DNA of 64,000 nucleotides from Streptomyces albiflavescens (GCF_014645835.1 NZ_BMMM01000001.1:1-64000), one strand, 5' to 3'; shown: positions 8,567-18,283, counted from the stretch's first letter. Notes: generated by a model not told the origin, from the sequence alone. Numbers and translations are program-made.

Positions 8567-10162
8567 ATGCGTTTGACTCATGGTGTGTGCCGGATGCTCT
8601 TGCTGCTGCTCGTCGCCCTCGGTGCGGTCGGGGCGCTGGTCCTGGTGTGCGCCGTCTCGTCGTGGTGGTGGTTCGCCGCGGGTCCCCTCCTGGCGCTCAC
8701 CGCGCTCGGGGCGTGGGACCTGGTGCAGCGCCGCCACTCGGTGCTGCGGAACTATCCGCTGCTCGGCCATCTCCGCCTCCTCAGGGAAACGCCGCGCCCG
8801 GAACTGCGGAGGTACTTCGTCGAGCGGAACCACGACGGACACCCGTACGACCGTGACGTGCGCGGCATCGTGTACGAGCGCTCCAAGGGCGTCGAGGCCG
8901 AGGAGCCGTTCGGCACCGAGCGGGACGTGTACGGGGACGGGTACGAGTTCCTGGAACCGTCGATGCTCCCGGTCGAGGTGCCCACGGAGCCGCCCGTGGT
9001 CCGCGTCGGAGGTCCCGACTGCACCCAGCCGTACGACATGGCCCTGCTCAACGTCTCCGCGATGAGCTTCGGGGCGCTGTCCTCGAACGCGGTTCTGGCG
9101 CTCAACAGGGGCGCGGCGCTGGGCGGTTTCGCGCAGGACACCGGCGAGGGCGGCCTGTCGGAGTACCACTTGCGGGGCGGCGGCGATCTGATCTGGGAGA
9201 TCGGTACGGGGTACTTCGGCTGCCGCACTCCCGAAGGAGGCTTCGAGGCACGGGAGTTCGCGGACAAGGCCGCGCTGCCGGAGGTCAAGTGCGTCTCGCT
9301 GAAGCTTTCCCAGGGAGCGAAGGCGGGCATCGGCGGAGTGCTGCCCGGCGCCAAGGTGAGCGCCGAGATCGCCCGGGCGCGCGACGTCCCGGAGGGCAGA
9401 ACGGTCATCTCTCCGCCGTACCACCGGGTGTTCTCGACGCCGCGTGAAATGGTGCGCTTTCTCGCCCGTATGCGTGAGCTGGCGGGCGGAAAGCCGACCG
9501 GTTTCAAGCTCTGCGTCGGCTCGCGCCGCCAGTTCCTCGCGGTCTGCAAGGCGATGCTCGCCGAGGGGGTCACGCCCGACTTCATCGTGGTCGACGGATC
9601 GGAGGGCGGTACCGGCGCCGCGCCGCTCGAGTTCGCCGACAGCCTCGGCACGCCGCTCACCGAGGGGCTGATCACGGTGCACAACGCGCTGGTCGGTGCG
9701 GGGCTGCGCGAGCGGGTGCGGATCGGCGCGAGTGGCAAGGTCGCCATCGGTTCGGACATCGTCAAACGGCTGGCGCAGGGCGCGGACTACACGAACGCGG
9801 CCCGCGCGATGATGTTCGCCGTGGGCTGCCTGCAGGCCCGGCGCTGCCACACGAACCGATGCCCGGTGGGTGTCACGACACAGGACCCGCGCCGGGTCCG
9901 CGCCCTGGACGTGGCCGACAAGTCCGAGCGCGTCCAGCGCTACCAGCGGGCGACCGTGCGCAGCGCGAGCCGGATCATGGCCGCCATGGGCGTACGGGAT
10001 CCGGGCGAGCTCGGGCCTCACCAGCTGCTCCGGCGCATGGACGCGACGACTGTGCGGACGTACGCGGAGCTCTACGAGTGGCTCGCGCCCGGGGTCCTGC
10101 TCCAGGAGCCGCCCGCCTCCTGGGAGTCGGACTGGGCCGCCGCCGATCCGGATGCCTTCTGA
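8567..10162 (+). CDS. Membrane-anchored FMN-binding glutamate synthase family protein
   Basis: The protein is about 531 residues. Residues 10-50 are two close hydrophobic helices, then a TIM barrel like the central/FMN domain of glutamate synthase large subunit. MSFGALSSNA and the segment QDTGEGGLSEYH bind FMN, and EGGTGAAP is the phosphate loop. C-LQARR-C-HTNR-C (spacing C-x5-C-x4-C) is the 3Fe-4S cluster motif. It lacks the N-terminal amidotransferase domain, so it cannot use glutamine itself. Related proteins (GltB2, GlxD-like) are of uncertain function, and some act in methylated-amine metabolism. The start is uncertain: ATG 8567, GTG 8585 and ATG 8594 are all possible and none has a good ribosome-binding site. 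Confidence 0.85.
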   Translation: MRLTHGVCRMLLLLLVALGAVGALVLVCAVSSWWWFAAGPLLALTALGAWDLVQRRHSVLRNYPLLGHLRLLRETPRPELRRYFVERNHDGHPYDRDVRGIVYERSKGVEAEEPFGTERDVYGDGYEFLEPSMLPVEVPTEPPVVRVGGPDCTQPYDMALLNVSAMSFGALSSNAVLALNRGAALGGFAQDTGEGGLSEYHLRGGGDLIWEIGTGYFGCRTPEGGFEAREFADKAALPEVKCVSLKLSQGAKAGIGGVLPGAKVSAEIARARDVPEGRTVISPPYHRVFSTPREMVRFLARMRELAGGKPTGFKLCVGSRRQFLAVCKAMLAEGVTPDFIVVDGSEGGTGAAPLEFADSLGTPLTEGLITVHNALVGAGLRERVRIGASGKVAIGSDIVKRLAQGADYTNAARAMMFAVGCLQARRCHTNRCPVGVTTQDPRRVRALDVADKSERVQRYQRATVRSASRIMAAMGVRDPGELGPHQLLRRMDATTVRTYAELYEWLAPGVLLQEPPASWESDWAAADPDAF

Positions 10163-10165
10163 GGG

Positions 10166-10973
10166 TCAGAAGGCGACGGGGTCGCGCGCGATGGGGCAGG
10201 TCATGCAGTGGCCGCCGCCCCTGCCCTGCCCGAGTGCGGCGCCGTCGACGGTGATGACCTCGATCCCCGTCTTCCGCAGCAAGGTGTTGGTCTGCGTGTT
10301 GCGGTCGTAGGTGAACACCACGCCCGGTTCCAGGGCCACGGCGTTGTTGCCGCTGTCCCACTGCTGCCGCTCGGAGGCGTACACGTCGCCGCCCGTCTCG
10401 ACGACCCGCAACTCGGAGAGGCCGAGCGCCTTGGCAACGACATCGGTGAAGGGGCGCGAGCCCTCGTCGGTGAGTTCGACGCCGGGAGCCTTGTCGCCCG
10501 GGCGGAGGGAGAACGTGTGGACCCCGTCCATGATGGTCGGGTAGAGCGTGACCAAGTCGCGGTCGGCGAAGGTGAAGACGGTGTCGAGGTGCATCGCGGA
10601 GCGCAGCTTCGGCATGCCCGCGATGATGACGTGCTCGGCCGCCGTACGCGTAGACGCCCGCGTCGAGGTCGGGTCTGCGGATCGCCGGCCGCTGGCAGAC
10701 GAAGGCGAGCATCAGCATCCCGGTACCGGCGACGGCCGATGCGATCAGGGCGCCGGCCACGCCCGTCTCCTCGGCGAAGCGCCGCGGCAGCGAGAAGACC
10801 CCGGCCGCGACCATCGAACCGACGACCATCATGGTGAGGGTCAGCAGTGTCAATTTGGCGGCCGGCGGCGCCTGGATTTCTGCGTCGACCTGCTCATGGG
10901 CGTCCTGCGGAGACGGGCATCGTCGTACGGCGACCACGACGCGGGGAACCTCATCTGCCGACCCGAGCGACAC
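10166..10973 (-). pseudogene. Deletion fusion: N-terminus of ArcD-like arginine/ornithine antiporter joined to C-terminus of arginine deiminase ArcA
   Basis: Reading on the minus strand, the first roughly 110 codons match the start of an APC-family arginine/ornithine antiporter: KLTLLTLTMMVVGSMVAAGV, then GVFSLPRRFAEETGVAGAL and [12 protein letters not shown]. At about 10639-10646 this stops in the middle of a membrane segment. The sequence continues, in a different frame, as arginine deiminase from AEHVIIAG onward (MHLDTVF with catalytic His and Asp, and GGGHCMTCP with the nucleophilic Cys near the end). The antiporter has lost most of its helices and the deiminase its N-terminal half, including the first catalytic Asp/Glu. 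An adjacent arcD-arcA pair appears to have suffered one internal deletion. A 149-codon frame from an ATG at 10615 remains open but should be inactive. Confidence 0.82.
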
Positions 10974-11027
10974 TCACCATCAATTGCCCCAAATGCCTGA
11001 TAGGCGAATCGGTCCTATGGTGCTGGT

Positions 11028-12125
11028 ATGGAGCACGCACTCAGCCCCGCGACCCTCACCGAGCTGCGCAGGCCGCGGCCCTATCCGGCGGTGTCCGTGC
11101 TGACGCCGACGCACCGCCGCGAACCCGACAACGCACAGGATCCGGTCCGGCTCCGCAATGTCGTGGCCGAGGCCAAGAAGCAACTGGAGGCCGACCCCTC
11201 GGTCACCCGCGAACGGCGAACTGATGTCGTCGAGCAGCTCGAGCGGGCCCTGGCCGAGGTCGATCTGGCGCACGCCGAGGACGGCCTGGCGATCTTCGCG
11301 GCGCCGGGTGAGCACCAGGTCTGGTCGCTGGCCCGCACCGTGCCCGAGCGCGTGGTGCTCTCGGACACCTTCCTGACCCGCAACCTCGTCGCCGCACAGG
11401 CCTCCGAACGCCCGTTCTGGCTGCTCGCGGTCTCGCCCGACCGGGTGACGCTGTGGAACGGTGGCGCCGAACATGTCGTCGAGGACCACTCCGGTGGTTT
11501 CCCGCTGACCCGGGGCCGCGAGAATTTCGACGCGGAGCGCCAAGAGCAGATCGGCGACATCCCGAGCACCTTCCGCGACGAGGGCACCCGCCACTTCCTG
11601 CGCGACGCGGACACTGCCCTGACCGCGGTCCTGCGCGACCAACCGCGACCGCTGTACATCACGGGCGAGCAGGCCGCGCTATCGCTGCTCGACGAGGTCG
11701 GCATCGCCGCCAAGGACGCCGTCCACGTGCCGCACGGCGGTCTGGCGCACGGCACCCCCAACGCCGTGTGGCAGGCGGTCCAGCCGGTGATCGCCGCCGA
11801 GGACCGCAAGAGCATCGACGCGGTGAGCCGTGAACTGGTGGCGGCCCGCGGCCGGAAGGCGTTCGCCGCCGGTGTCGACGAGGTCTGGCAGAACGCCTCC
11901 GACGGCCGCATCGGACTCCTCGCGGTCGAGGAGAACTACCGCGTGACGGTCCGCGACGACGGTGGTGACCATCTGATCCCGGCCGAGAGCGGTGAGCTGG
12001 ACGCCAGGGAGGACATCGTGGACGAGATCGTCGAGCGCTGTCTGGACACGGGCGCCGAGGTTCGTTTCGTCCCCGACGGCAGCCTCGGGGATGCCAAAGG
12101 CATCGCCGGGGTGCTGCGTTACTGA
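11028..12125 (+). CDS. baeRF family 3 protein (bacterial release-factor-like, eRF1-related)
   Basis: The protein has 365 residues and the features of the bacterial archaeo-eukaryotic release factor group (family 3): the N-terminal SVLTPTHRREPDNAQDPVRL, the middle segment FWLLAVSPDRVTLWNGG and a C-terminal ribosomal L7Ae/eRF1-like part ending GAEVRFVPDGSLGDAKGIAG. Such genes are often mislabelled chemotaxis proteins. The proposed role is ribosome rescue or a ribosome-linked stress response, by analogy and not shown here. The gene starts at ATG 11028 and stands alone, running away from the arc remnant. Confidence 0.8.
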   Translation: MEHALSPATLTELRRPRPYPAVSVLTPTHRREPDNAQDPVRLRNVVAEAKKQLEADPSVTRERRTDVVEQLERALAEVDLAHAEDGLAIFAAPGEHQVWSLARTVPERVVLSDTFLTRNLVAAQASERPFWLLAVSPDRVTLWNGGAEHVVEDHSGGFPLTRGRENFDAERQEQIGDIPSTFRDEGTRHFLRDADTALTAVLRDQPRPLYITGEQAALSLLDEVGIAAKDAVHVPHGGLAHGTPNAVWQAVQPVIAAEDRKSIDAVSRELVAARGRKAFAAGVDEVWQNASDGRIGLLAVEENYRVTVRDDGGDHLIPAESGELDAREDIVDEIVERCLDTGAEVRFVPDGSLGDAKGIAGVLRY

Positions 12126-12185
12126 TCTTTCCGACCGACAATCGCATCACGGGGACCGAGCTGTCGGCAGAAAGGTGCGGAGCGC

Positions 12186-13199
12186 GTGAGTGAGCTGTTG
12201 GGTGTGGCGGTCCTGGGTGCCGGACACATGGGTACCGACCACATACGGCGAATCGACCAAGTGGTGAGTGGCGCGAGGGTAGCCGCGGTGGCGGATCCCG
12301 ACACCGGCCGCGCCAAGGACGCCGTGGCCGGCATCGACGGTGCCTCGGTCCACACCGAGGTACCGGCCGCCCTCGACGCGCCCGGCGTCCAGGCGGTGTT
12401 GATCGCCTCCCCCGGGCCCGCCCACGAGGAGGCGCTGCTCGCGGCGTTCGAGCGCGGTCTGCCGGTGCTCTGCGAGAAGCCGCTGGTGCCGGAGTCGGCC
12501 GGGGCGCTGCGCGTGGTGGAGGCCGAGGCGCGGCTCGGGCGGCGGCTGGCGCAGGTCGGGTTCATGCGCCGGTACGACGCCGAGTATCAGCGCCTCAAGT
12601 CGCTGCTGGATGGCGGGCGGTTGGGCCGTCCGCTGATGCTGCACTGCACGCACCGCAATGTCTCGTCCCCGCCCGGCTTCACCTCGGCGATGCTCGTCAA
12701 CAGCTCCGTCTCGCACGAGATCGACGCGGCGCGCTGGCTGCTGGGCCAGGAGCTCACGGCCGTGACCGTACTCCGTCCGCGACCGTCCTCCAACGCCCCG
12801 GAGAGCCTGCTCGATCCCCAATTCGTGGTGTTCGAGACCGCGGACGGGGCTCTGGTCGACGTCGAGGTCTTCGTCAACTGCGGCTTCGGTTATCAGGTGC
12901 GGTGCGAGGCGGTGTGCGAGTCGGGGAGCGCGCGGATCGGGGACGAGCACGCCATGGTGGTGACGACGGCGGGCGGTGCGAACGAGGAGGTCGCCCAGGA
13001 CTACCTCGTACGTTTCGCCGATGCCTACGACCGCGAGGTGCAGGCATGGGTGGATGCCACCCGGGCGGGACGGGTCACCGGGCCCAGTGTCTGGGACGGG
13101 TATGCCGCGTCCGCCGTCGCCGAGGCGGGGGTCCGGGCACTGGAGAACGGCGGCCGGGTGACCGTCGAACTCGCCCCGCGCCCGGACCTGTACGCGTGA
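12186..13199 (+). CDS. Gfo/Idh/MocA family NAD(P)-dependent oxidoreductase
   Basis: This 337-residue protein has an N-terminal Rossmann fold ([13 protein letters not shown], residues about 8-20) and the catalytic Lys of the family in the CEKPL motif (about residue 98). [11 protein letters not shown] corresponds to the active-site His/Asp region seen in inositol dehydrogenases. It probably oxidises a cyclitol or sugar. It starts with GTG; the AAAGGTGCGGAG stretch upstream is the ribosome-binding site. It lies 60 bases after the baeRF gene and may be cotranscribed with it, though the functions do not obviously connect. Confidence 0.88.
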   Translation: MSELLGVAVLGAGHMGTDHIRRIDQVVSGARVAAVADPDTGRAKDAVAGIDGASVHTEVPAALDAPGVQAVLIASPGPAHEEALLAAFERGLPVLCEKPLVPESAGALRVVEAEARLGRRLAQVGFMRRYDAEYQRLKSLLDGGRLGRPLMLHCTHRNVSSPPGFTSAMLVNSSVSHEIDAARWLLGQELTAVTVLRPRPSSNAPESLLDPQFVVFETADGALVDVEVFVNCGFGYQVRCEAVCESGSARIGDEHAMVVTTAGGANEEVAQDYLVRFADAYDREVQAWVDATRAGRVTGPSVWDGYAASAVAEAGVRALENGGRVTVELAPRPDLYA

Positions 13200-13204
13200 A
13201 CAGC

Positions 13205-13230
13205 GACGGCGGGCGCTCGGGCCCGCCGTC
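13205..13230. terminator. Perfect hairpin between convergent genes
   Basis: GACGGCGGGC (13205-13214) pairs perfectly with GCCCGCCGTC (13221-13230) around a six-base loop. It lies directly after the oxidoreductase stop and eight bases from the phospholipase stop, so it probably serves both. Confidence 0.75.
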
Positions 13231-13238
13231 GTACCGGA

Positions 13239-15269
13239 TCAGCCGCTGACGCTCGCCGCGCCCGTCTCGATGTGACCGGTGAACCGACGCGACCAGGTCG
13301 CGTCGGAGTCGACGGTGATCGTGAAGTCGTACCAACCGTCCTGGTACGCCACCGCGTTGAAGAAGTCCTCCGTCGAACCGCCCGCGGCGACGGTGTACGT
13401 CCAGGGACCGTCACCGCGGTAGTGGTTGGAGGTGATGGTGAACTTCACCGAGGCGGCCGAGGAGTTGGTCATCTTGAAGTAGATGGCCGTCTTCCCCGTA
13501 CCGGGCTCGGTCGCGTAGCGGGTGCTCACCTCCGCCGACTTGCCCGCCTTCGTCGCGTCGCCCTTGAAGCGGCGCAGGAAGCGGTGGGGACCGACCATCG
13601 AAAGGTCGTACTTCCCGTCCCCATAGCCCGAGCCGATGTTGAAGTAGTCCGAGGCGGTGCCGCCCGCGTCGACCGTGTACTGCCAAGGCGTCGTGTCGCG
13701 GTAGGCGTTGGGGTGGACGGAGAAGTGCGCGGCGCTCCTGGCGGGCGTGCCCTGGTTGGCCACGGTGAACCACGCAAGGATCTTGCCGCTCGCACCGAAC
13801 TCCAGGTGGTCCAGATAGCCGCCGGGCTGGTACGGCAGCGCACGAGCGGGCCGGGTACCGGACTCCTGCGTGGGCAGCGCGTTGGTGGTGGGCACCGGGT
13901 TGGGCAGGGGGCCGCAGGTGTCGTATCCGATGACGCTGGTCGCGGGCAGGGAGGCCGCGCCGTAGACCGGATGCGCGAAGTCGAAGACTCCGGTCAGGTC
14001 GCCGGTGACCTTACGGCGCCAGGCGCTGATGTTGGGGCAGGCCGCGGGCTTGCCGAGGGCGCTGGTCCAGGTCTCCAGGAAGCGCAGCACGGAGGTGTGG
14101 TCGAAGACCTCCGAGGAGACCCAACCGCCGCGCGTCCAAGGCGAGATGACGAGCATGGGAACGCGGAAGCCGAGACCGTACGGAACACCGTTGAGGAACT
14201 CCCCCGCCGTGCCCGCGGGCGGCGCCGGCGGCGGAACATGGTCGAAGAAGCCGTCGTTCTCGTCGTAGTTGAGGAACAGGACGGTCGAGTTGAAGACGCT
14301 CGAGTCGGCGGCGAGCGCCTTGTACACCAGGTCGACGAAGTGCGCGCCGTCGCCGGGCGGGGCGTAGGGGTGCTCCGAGAAGGCCTGGTTGGCCACCACC
14401 CACGAGACCTGGGGCAGGGTGCCCGCGAGGACGTCGGCCTTGATGGCGGCGGCGATGTCGTCGGGGGTGGAGCCGGTCACGTTCGGCACGGAGGCCATGC
14501 CACGGTCGTACAGCGGGTCGCCCGCCTTGGCGGCGGCGAACTTCTTGAAGTAGGCGCAGCCGTTGTCGCCGTAGTTGTCCTGCGCGTTCTGGTAGACCTT
14601 CCAGCTCACGCCGGCCGCCTGGAGTGCCTCGGCGTAGTTCTGCCAGGTCAGTCCGGACTCGTCGCCGCCGTCGTAGCTGGTGCTGTCGACCTTGCCGCTC
14701 CACAGGTACGTACGGTTGGGGCCGGTGGCGCTGAGCGCGGAGCAGAAGTAGGCGTCGCAGATGGTGTAGTTGTCGGCGAGCGCGTAGTGGAACGGGATGT
14801 CGGAGCGGTCGAGATAGCCCATCGTGCGGATATTGCCGACGCCCGAGACCCAGTTGTCGAGCCGTCCCTTGTTCCAGGCGGAGTGCTGCGAGGACCAGGA
14901 GTGCGGGAGGTCGCCGTTGCACTGCGCGAGGGTCTCGCCGTCCTTGCCGCCCGCAGCGGGCGTGGAGCTGAGCTTCCACGGGTACTGCCTGCCGCTGCCG
15001 CTCGGCTGGTTGAAGACGGAGTTGCCGCCGGAGAGCGTGATGCCGCTGCGGTCGTCGAAGCCGCGGACGCCCCTGAGACGCCCGAAGTAGTGGTCGAAGC
15101 TGCGGTTCTCCTGCATGAGGATCACGACGTGCTGTACATCCGAGATCGTGCCGGTCGCCGTCGCCGCGCTCGCGGCGGCGGCCGCTGGACGCGAACCGAC
15201 GCCCATCGCGGCACCTGCCGCCACGGATGCGCCGAGCCCTACAAAGCCTCTTCGGCTGATCGGTGTCAT
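13239..15269 (-). CDS. Tat-exported phosphocholine-specific phospholipase C
   Basis: The protein is about 676 residues and hydrolyses phosphatidylcholine or sphingomyelin outside the cell. The start ATG at 15269 gives MTPISRRGFVGLG, a twin-arginine signal followed by an Ala-rich hydrophobic stretch. The catalytic phosphoesterase domain (alkaline phosphatase superfamily) begins at VVILMQENRSFDHYFG, which contains the metal/nucleophile region, and includes YDENDGFFDHV and ISPWTRGG. Two C-terminal DUF756 repeats follow (DTTPWQYTV and GDGPWTYTV), as in PlcN/PlcH. The open frame extends upstream of 15269 but without signal-peptide features. Phosphate-limitation control would be usual for the family; I did not find a clear PHO box. 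Confidence 0.92.
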   Translation of the reverse strand: MTPISRRGFVGLGASVAAGAAMGVGSRPAAAAASAATATGTISDVQHVVILMQENRSFDHYFGRLRGVRGFDDRSGITLSGGNSVFNQPSGSGRQYPWKLSSTPAAGGKDGETLAQCNGDLPHSWSSQHSAWNKGRLDNWVSGVGNIRTMGYLDRSDIPFHYALADNYTICDAYFCSALSATGPNRTYLWSGKVDSTSYDGGDESGLTWQNYAEALQAAGVSWKVYQNAQDNYGDNGCAYFKKFAAAKAGDPLYDRGMASVPNVTGSTPDDIAAAIKADVLAGTLPQVSWVVANQAFSEHPYAPPGDGAHFVDLVYKALAADSSVFNSTVLFLNYDENDGFFDHVPPPAPPAGTAGEFLNGVPYGLGFRVPMLVISPWTRGGWVSSEVFDHTSVLRFLETWTSALGKPAACPNISAWRRKVTGDLTGVFDFAHPVYGAASLPATSVIGYDTCGPLPNPVPTTNALPTQESGTRPARALPYQPGGYLDHLEFGASGKILAWFTVANQGTPARSAAHFSVHPNAYRDTTPWQYTVDAGGTASDYFNIGSGYGDGKYDLSMVGPHRFLRRFKGDATKAGKSAEVSTRYATEPGTGKTAIYFKMTNSSAASVKFTITSNHYRGDGPWTYTVAAGGSTEDFFNAVAYQDGWYDFTITVDSDATWSRRFTGHIETGAASVSG

Positions 15270-15607
15270 TCGTCCGCCCTCGTCACCGGAGTGCCCCTGC
15301 GGCACACCGCGCGCCAGCGTGCACGCAGTGTTCGTCAAGGCCCATACCGGTGCGGTGAGGCAGGGGTGAACAGCGGTCGAAACTCGCCCGGCCCCCGGCA
15401 CCGTCCCAACAACAGGTCGCCGACGACGAGATGAGCGGAGCGCGGCGCCGATGCGACCCCGATCGACGTGGGCCAGACCTTCACCGCGCCCAGTTCGGCA
15501 TCCCTGTCTCGGCGTCGCCGTGGTCGGGCCGGGGGAGCCGAGGCGGCCGTGGTCGCGGAGTGCATGACCGACCGCCGATCGCGCCCGGTCCGTCGACATG
15601 TGTCCCG
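15270..15607. other. Intergenic region upstream of the phospholipase gene
   Basis: These 338 bases hold the phospholipase leader and promoter and the 3' flank of the SnoaL-like gene. No open frame here has recognisable protein motifs or a ribosome-binding site, and no strong hairpin was seen. Confidence 0.4.
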
Positions 15608-16051
15608 TCAGGCCCCGGGCAGTTCGCGTATCCCGAGTTGCTGCACCAGCAACAGACTGTCCGCGTTCGCCCAGTACTCGGCCAACCGGCCGTCCTCCAC
15701 CCGGAGAGTGTCGGTTCCCGTGAACGCGACCTCGTTGCCGATCGCCTCCTCGGGGGCCCCCGGAAACCCGCCGCCGTAGATGCCCCGGGCCTGCCAGCGG
15801 ACCACCAGATACTCATCGGTGGCGATGGGCCCCACCTGGATGCCGAAGGTCAGGTCGCTCAGCAGGGAGTGGATCCCGGCGATCCACTGGTTCAGCGCCT
15901 CCCGGCCGCGGATCTCGTCGGCGCCCGATCCTGTGATCGGTGCGGCGTGAGCGACGAAGTCGGGAGCGATGATCTTCTCCGTGAGGGAGAGGTCGTTGTT
16001 CCAGAGCGCTTTCCAGGGCTCGGCGAGTGCGGCGTTCTCCTGTACGGACAT
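15608..16051 (-). CDS. SnoaL-like / NTF2-fold ester cyclase family protein
   Basis: This is a 147-residue alpha+beta barrel protein. The pattern of a helical start (WKALWNNDLSLTEKIIAPDF), VAHAAP, then alternating strands (EYLVVRWQARGIYGG and DTLRVEDGRLAEYWANAD) is characteristic of SnoaL-like polyketide cyclases and small hydrolases. No secondary-metabolite cluster surrounds it, so it more probably acts on a small aldehyde, ester or epoxide. It lies 56 bases downstream of the MDR gene on the same strand and is probably cotranscribed with it. Confidence 0.75.
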   Translation of the reverse strand: MSVQENAALAEPWKALWNNDLSLTEKIIAPDFVAHAAPITGSGADEIRGREALNQWIAGIHSLLSDLTFGIQVGPIATDEYLVVRWQARGIYGGGFPGAPEEAIGNEVAFTGTDTLRVEDGRLAEYWANADSLLLVQQLGIRELPGA

Positions 16052-16107
16052 GGGTTACTCCTCGGGTGTATCGGTCTTGGGCGTATCGGTGTCGGAACGA
16101 ACTGACT

Positions 16108-17178
16108 TCAGTGGGCGTCGGGCGCGTCCGGGGCCGGGTCGGGGACGAGGATGACCTTTCCGGTGACGGTCCCGGACTCGGCCAGCCGCATGGCCTCCGC
16201 GGCCTGACTGAGCGGGATGCGGGCCGCGACCTGCGCGGTGATGGAGCCGTCCGCGAGCAGGGCGAAGACACGACCGAGGTCGGTGCGCAGGCGCTCGTGG
16301 AAAGCGGCCGGACGGCGTTTGCCGGCCCAGATGTTGTAGAAGTGCGTACGCCGGCCGTTGGGCAGGATCTTCCAGAGGAACAGCCGTCCGATGAGCTTGA
16401 GGACGGGCAGCTTGGAGGACCCCGCGACGTCACGCGTTGCCGCGGTGCCGTACGAGACGAGCGTGCCGCCCCGGGCCAGCAGCCCGAAGGAGTCGACGAT
16501 CCCGTCGCCGCCGATGTGGTCGAAGACGGCGTCGACACCCCGCGGCGCCAACTCCCTTACCCTGGCGGGCAGATCGGTCGCGCGGTAGTCGAGGGGAGTC
16601 GCGCCGAGCGCGCGCACCGCGTCGTGATGCCGGGGCGAGGCGGTGCCGATCACGCGGATGCCGGCCTGCGTGGCCAGCTGGACCAGGGTGGAGCCCACGC
16701 CGCCGTTCGCCCCGTGCACCAGAACGGTCCCTCCGGCGCCGACCTTGGCGATGCGGTGCAGCATCTGCCAGGCCGTGATGCCGTTGACGACCACCGTTTC
16801 GGCGTCGGCGGGGTCCAGTCCGCCGGGGACCTCGACGAGATCGGTGACGGGCAGGACGACCCGGCTCGCCCAGCCGCCCACCTTGGTCAGAGCGGCGAAG
16901 CGCCGGCCGACCAGTGACGCGTCCACCCCCGCGCCGGTCCGGACCACGACGCCGACCAGGTCGTAGCCGGGCACGAAGGGGAACGGCGGCTGGTCGTAGT
17001 ACTTGCCGCGCCGCATCTGCTGTTCGGCGAACGACACGCCGGAGGCCTCCAGGGCCAGGACCACCTCACCGGCCGCCGGCTCCGGCGCGGGGCGCACGCG
17101 GATCTCGAGGCCGGAAGGCTCCACGACACCCGGGAGGACGACTTCGGTCATCGCATCGGCCACGGTCTCCGTGTCCAT
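16108..17178 (-). CDS. Medium-chain dehydrogenase/reductase, quinone oxidoreductase-like
   Basis: The protein is 356 residues of the MDR superfamily. It has an N-terminal GroES-like domain and a Rossmann domain with VLVHGANGGVGSTLVQLA (NADPH-binding, about residues 145-162). The zinc ligands of alcohol dehydrogenases are absent (no GHE motif with catalytic Cys), so it is a zinc-independent reductase acting on quinones or enones. Start at 17178 is preferred because AAGGAG lies about 11 bases upstream; ATG 17151 is an alternative. With the SnoaL gene it forms a two-gene unit divergent from a TetR regulator that probably controls it. Confidence 0.85.
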   Translation of the reverse strand: MDTETVADAMTEVVLPGVVEPSGLEIRVRPAPEPAAGEVVLALEASGVSFAEQQMRRGKYYDQPPFPFVPGYDLVGVVVRTGAGVDASLVGRRFAALTKVGGWASRVVLPVTDLVEVPGGLDPADAETVVVNGITAWQMLHRIAKVGAGGTVLVHGANGGVGSTLVQLATQAGIRVIGTASPRHHDAVRALGATPLDYRATDLPARVRELAPRGVDAVFDHIGGDGIVDSFGLLARGGTLVSYGTAATRDVAGSSKLPVLKLIGRLFLWKILPNGRRTHFYNIWAGKRRPAAFHERLRTDLGRVFALLADGSITAQVAARIPLSQAAEAMRLAESGTVTGKVILVPDPAPDAPDAH

Positions 17179-17294
17179 AACGGTCCACGCTCCTTCGTTA
17201 TAGCTTCTCGTGTTCGTGATAGGCTCTAACTAAAGCTTGCTCCTCTATATTCCGTAAGTCAAGAGCCACCCACAGACGACGAAGAGGCGATGAC

Positions 17295-17975
17295 ATGGCG
17301 GCAGAGAGCCGGACCGAGCCCGGCCTGCGCGACCGGTTCCGCGCGCAGGTACGGCAGGAGGTCAAGACTGCGGCACTGCGACAACTGGCCGAGGGCGGCC
17401 CGGAGGCGCTGTCACTGAACGCCATCGCCAAACAGGTGGGCATGACAGGCCCCGCGCTCTACCGCTACTTCACCAACCGGGACAGTCTGCTGACCGAGCT
17501 GGTCATCGACGCCTACGGGGACCTGGCATCCACCCTCTCCCACGCGGCCGACGCCGGCACGACGGACCCGGTCGCCCGCCTGACCGCGGTCGTCGAGGCC
17601 TACCGCGCCTGGGCACTGGCCGAGCCGCACCGCTATCGGCTCCTGTTCCGGGCACCGCTTCAGGGCTACGACGCACAGTCCACGAGCCTGGTCGAGGCCT
17701 CCCAGCCCGCCATGAAGGTCGTACTGGAGGTGGTGGGCGCCCTCGCGAAGCCGGGCACAGCGGTTGCGGAGGGCCCGGCGGCGCAGTTCCGGGAGTGGAT
17801 GAACCACCATGAAATCGTGGACGTGCCGGAGGCGGTCGCCCTGCGGACCACGATGCTGTGGGCTCATCTGCACGGCCTGGTCGGCCTGGAGATCGAGGGC
17901 AACTTCACCTCGATGGGGATCGACCCGGTCTCTCTCTACGAGTCAGAGGTGAAGGACTTCGTGCGCTCACTGTGA
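17295..17975 (+). CDS. TetR family transcriptional regulator
   Basis: This 226-residue protein has an N-terminal helix-turn-helix (LSLNAIAKQVGMTGPALYRY with the following FTNRDSLL, about residues 40-66). The C-terminal ligand domain is of the TetR_C_33 type (EPHRYRLLF). It is divergent from the MDR/SnoaL pair across a 116-base, comparatively AT-rich interval (17179-17294) that must hold both promoters and the operator. I could not define a convincing palindrome there. It is likely a local repressor relieved by the substrate of the reductase. Confidence 0.85.
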   Translation: MAAESRTEPGLRDRFRAQVRQEVKTAALRQLAEGGPEALSLNAIAKQVGMTGPALYRYFTNRDSLLTELVIDAYGDLASTLSHAADAGTTDPVARLTAVVEAYRAWALAEPHRYRLLFRAPLQGYDAQSTSLVEASQPAMKVVLEVVGALAKPGTAVAEGPAAQFREWMNHHEIVDVPEAVALRTTMLWAHLHGLVGLEIEGNFTSMGIDPVSLYESEVKDFVRSL

Positions 17976-18074
17976 ACCCGAGCGAGTTTGCCGGATCCGG
18001 TACTCGAGAAGACTTCGCACAAACGCCCCTCGAACAGAAGAATGAACCACGGTCGCGCATACCTCGCGGGACCC

Positions 18075-18103
18075 TCAAGTCGCGTAGGCCGCCTACGACT
18101 TGA
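18075..18103. terminator. Inverted repeat in the TetR-SpoIIE intergenic region
   Basis: Arms TCAAGT/ACTTGA (18075-18080 and 18098-18103) and CGTAGGC/GCCTACG (18083-18089 and 18091-18097) give an almost continuous dyad with a two-base bulge and one-base centre. It may end the TetR transcript or be an operator. Apart from this the 308-base gap 17976-18283 shows no gene. Confidence 0.4.
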
Positions 18104-18283
18104 CCACGCCGGACGCGTACCGAATCGATACCGCACACCCGGTCCGGGAGGACTGCGGCATATGCCAGAAGCACCACCGTATCGTGTGTTGCCAAATCCC
18201 TTACAGCGCGTCGCAGGCTGTGCAACAGTCGTAACGGTCCTTCCGTCAGCCTTGGTCGTACCGTCCCCGCATCGGAGCACGTC

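Noticed and set aside
17179..17294. Operator for the TetR regulator in the divergent interval
   Set aside because: Only weak AGCTT/AAGCT similarities were found, too short and too far apart to report as a site.
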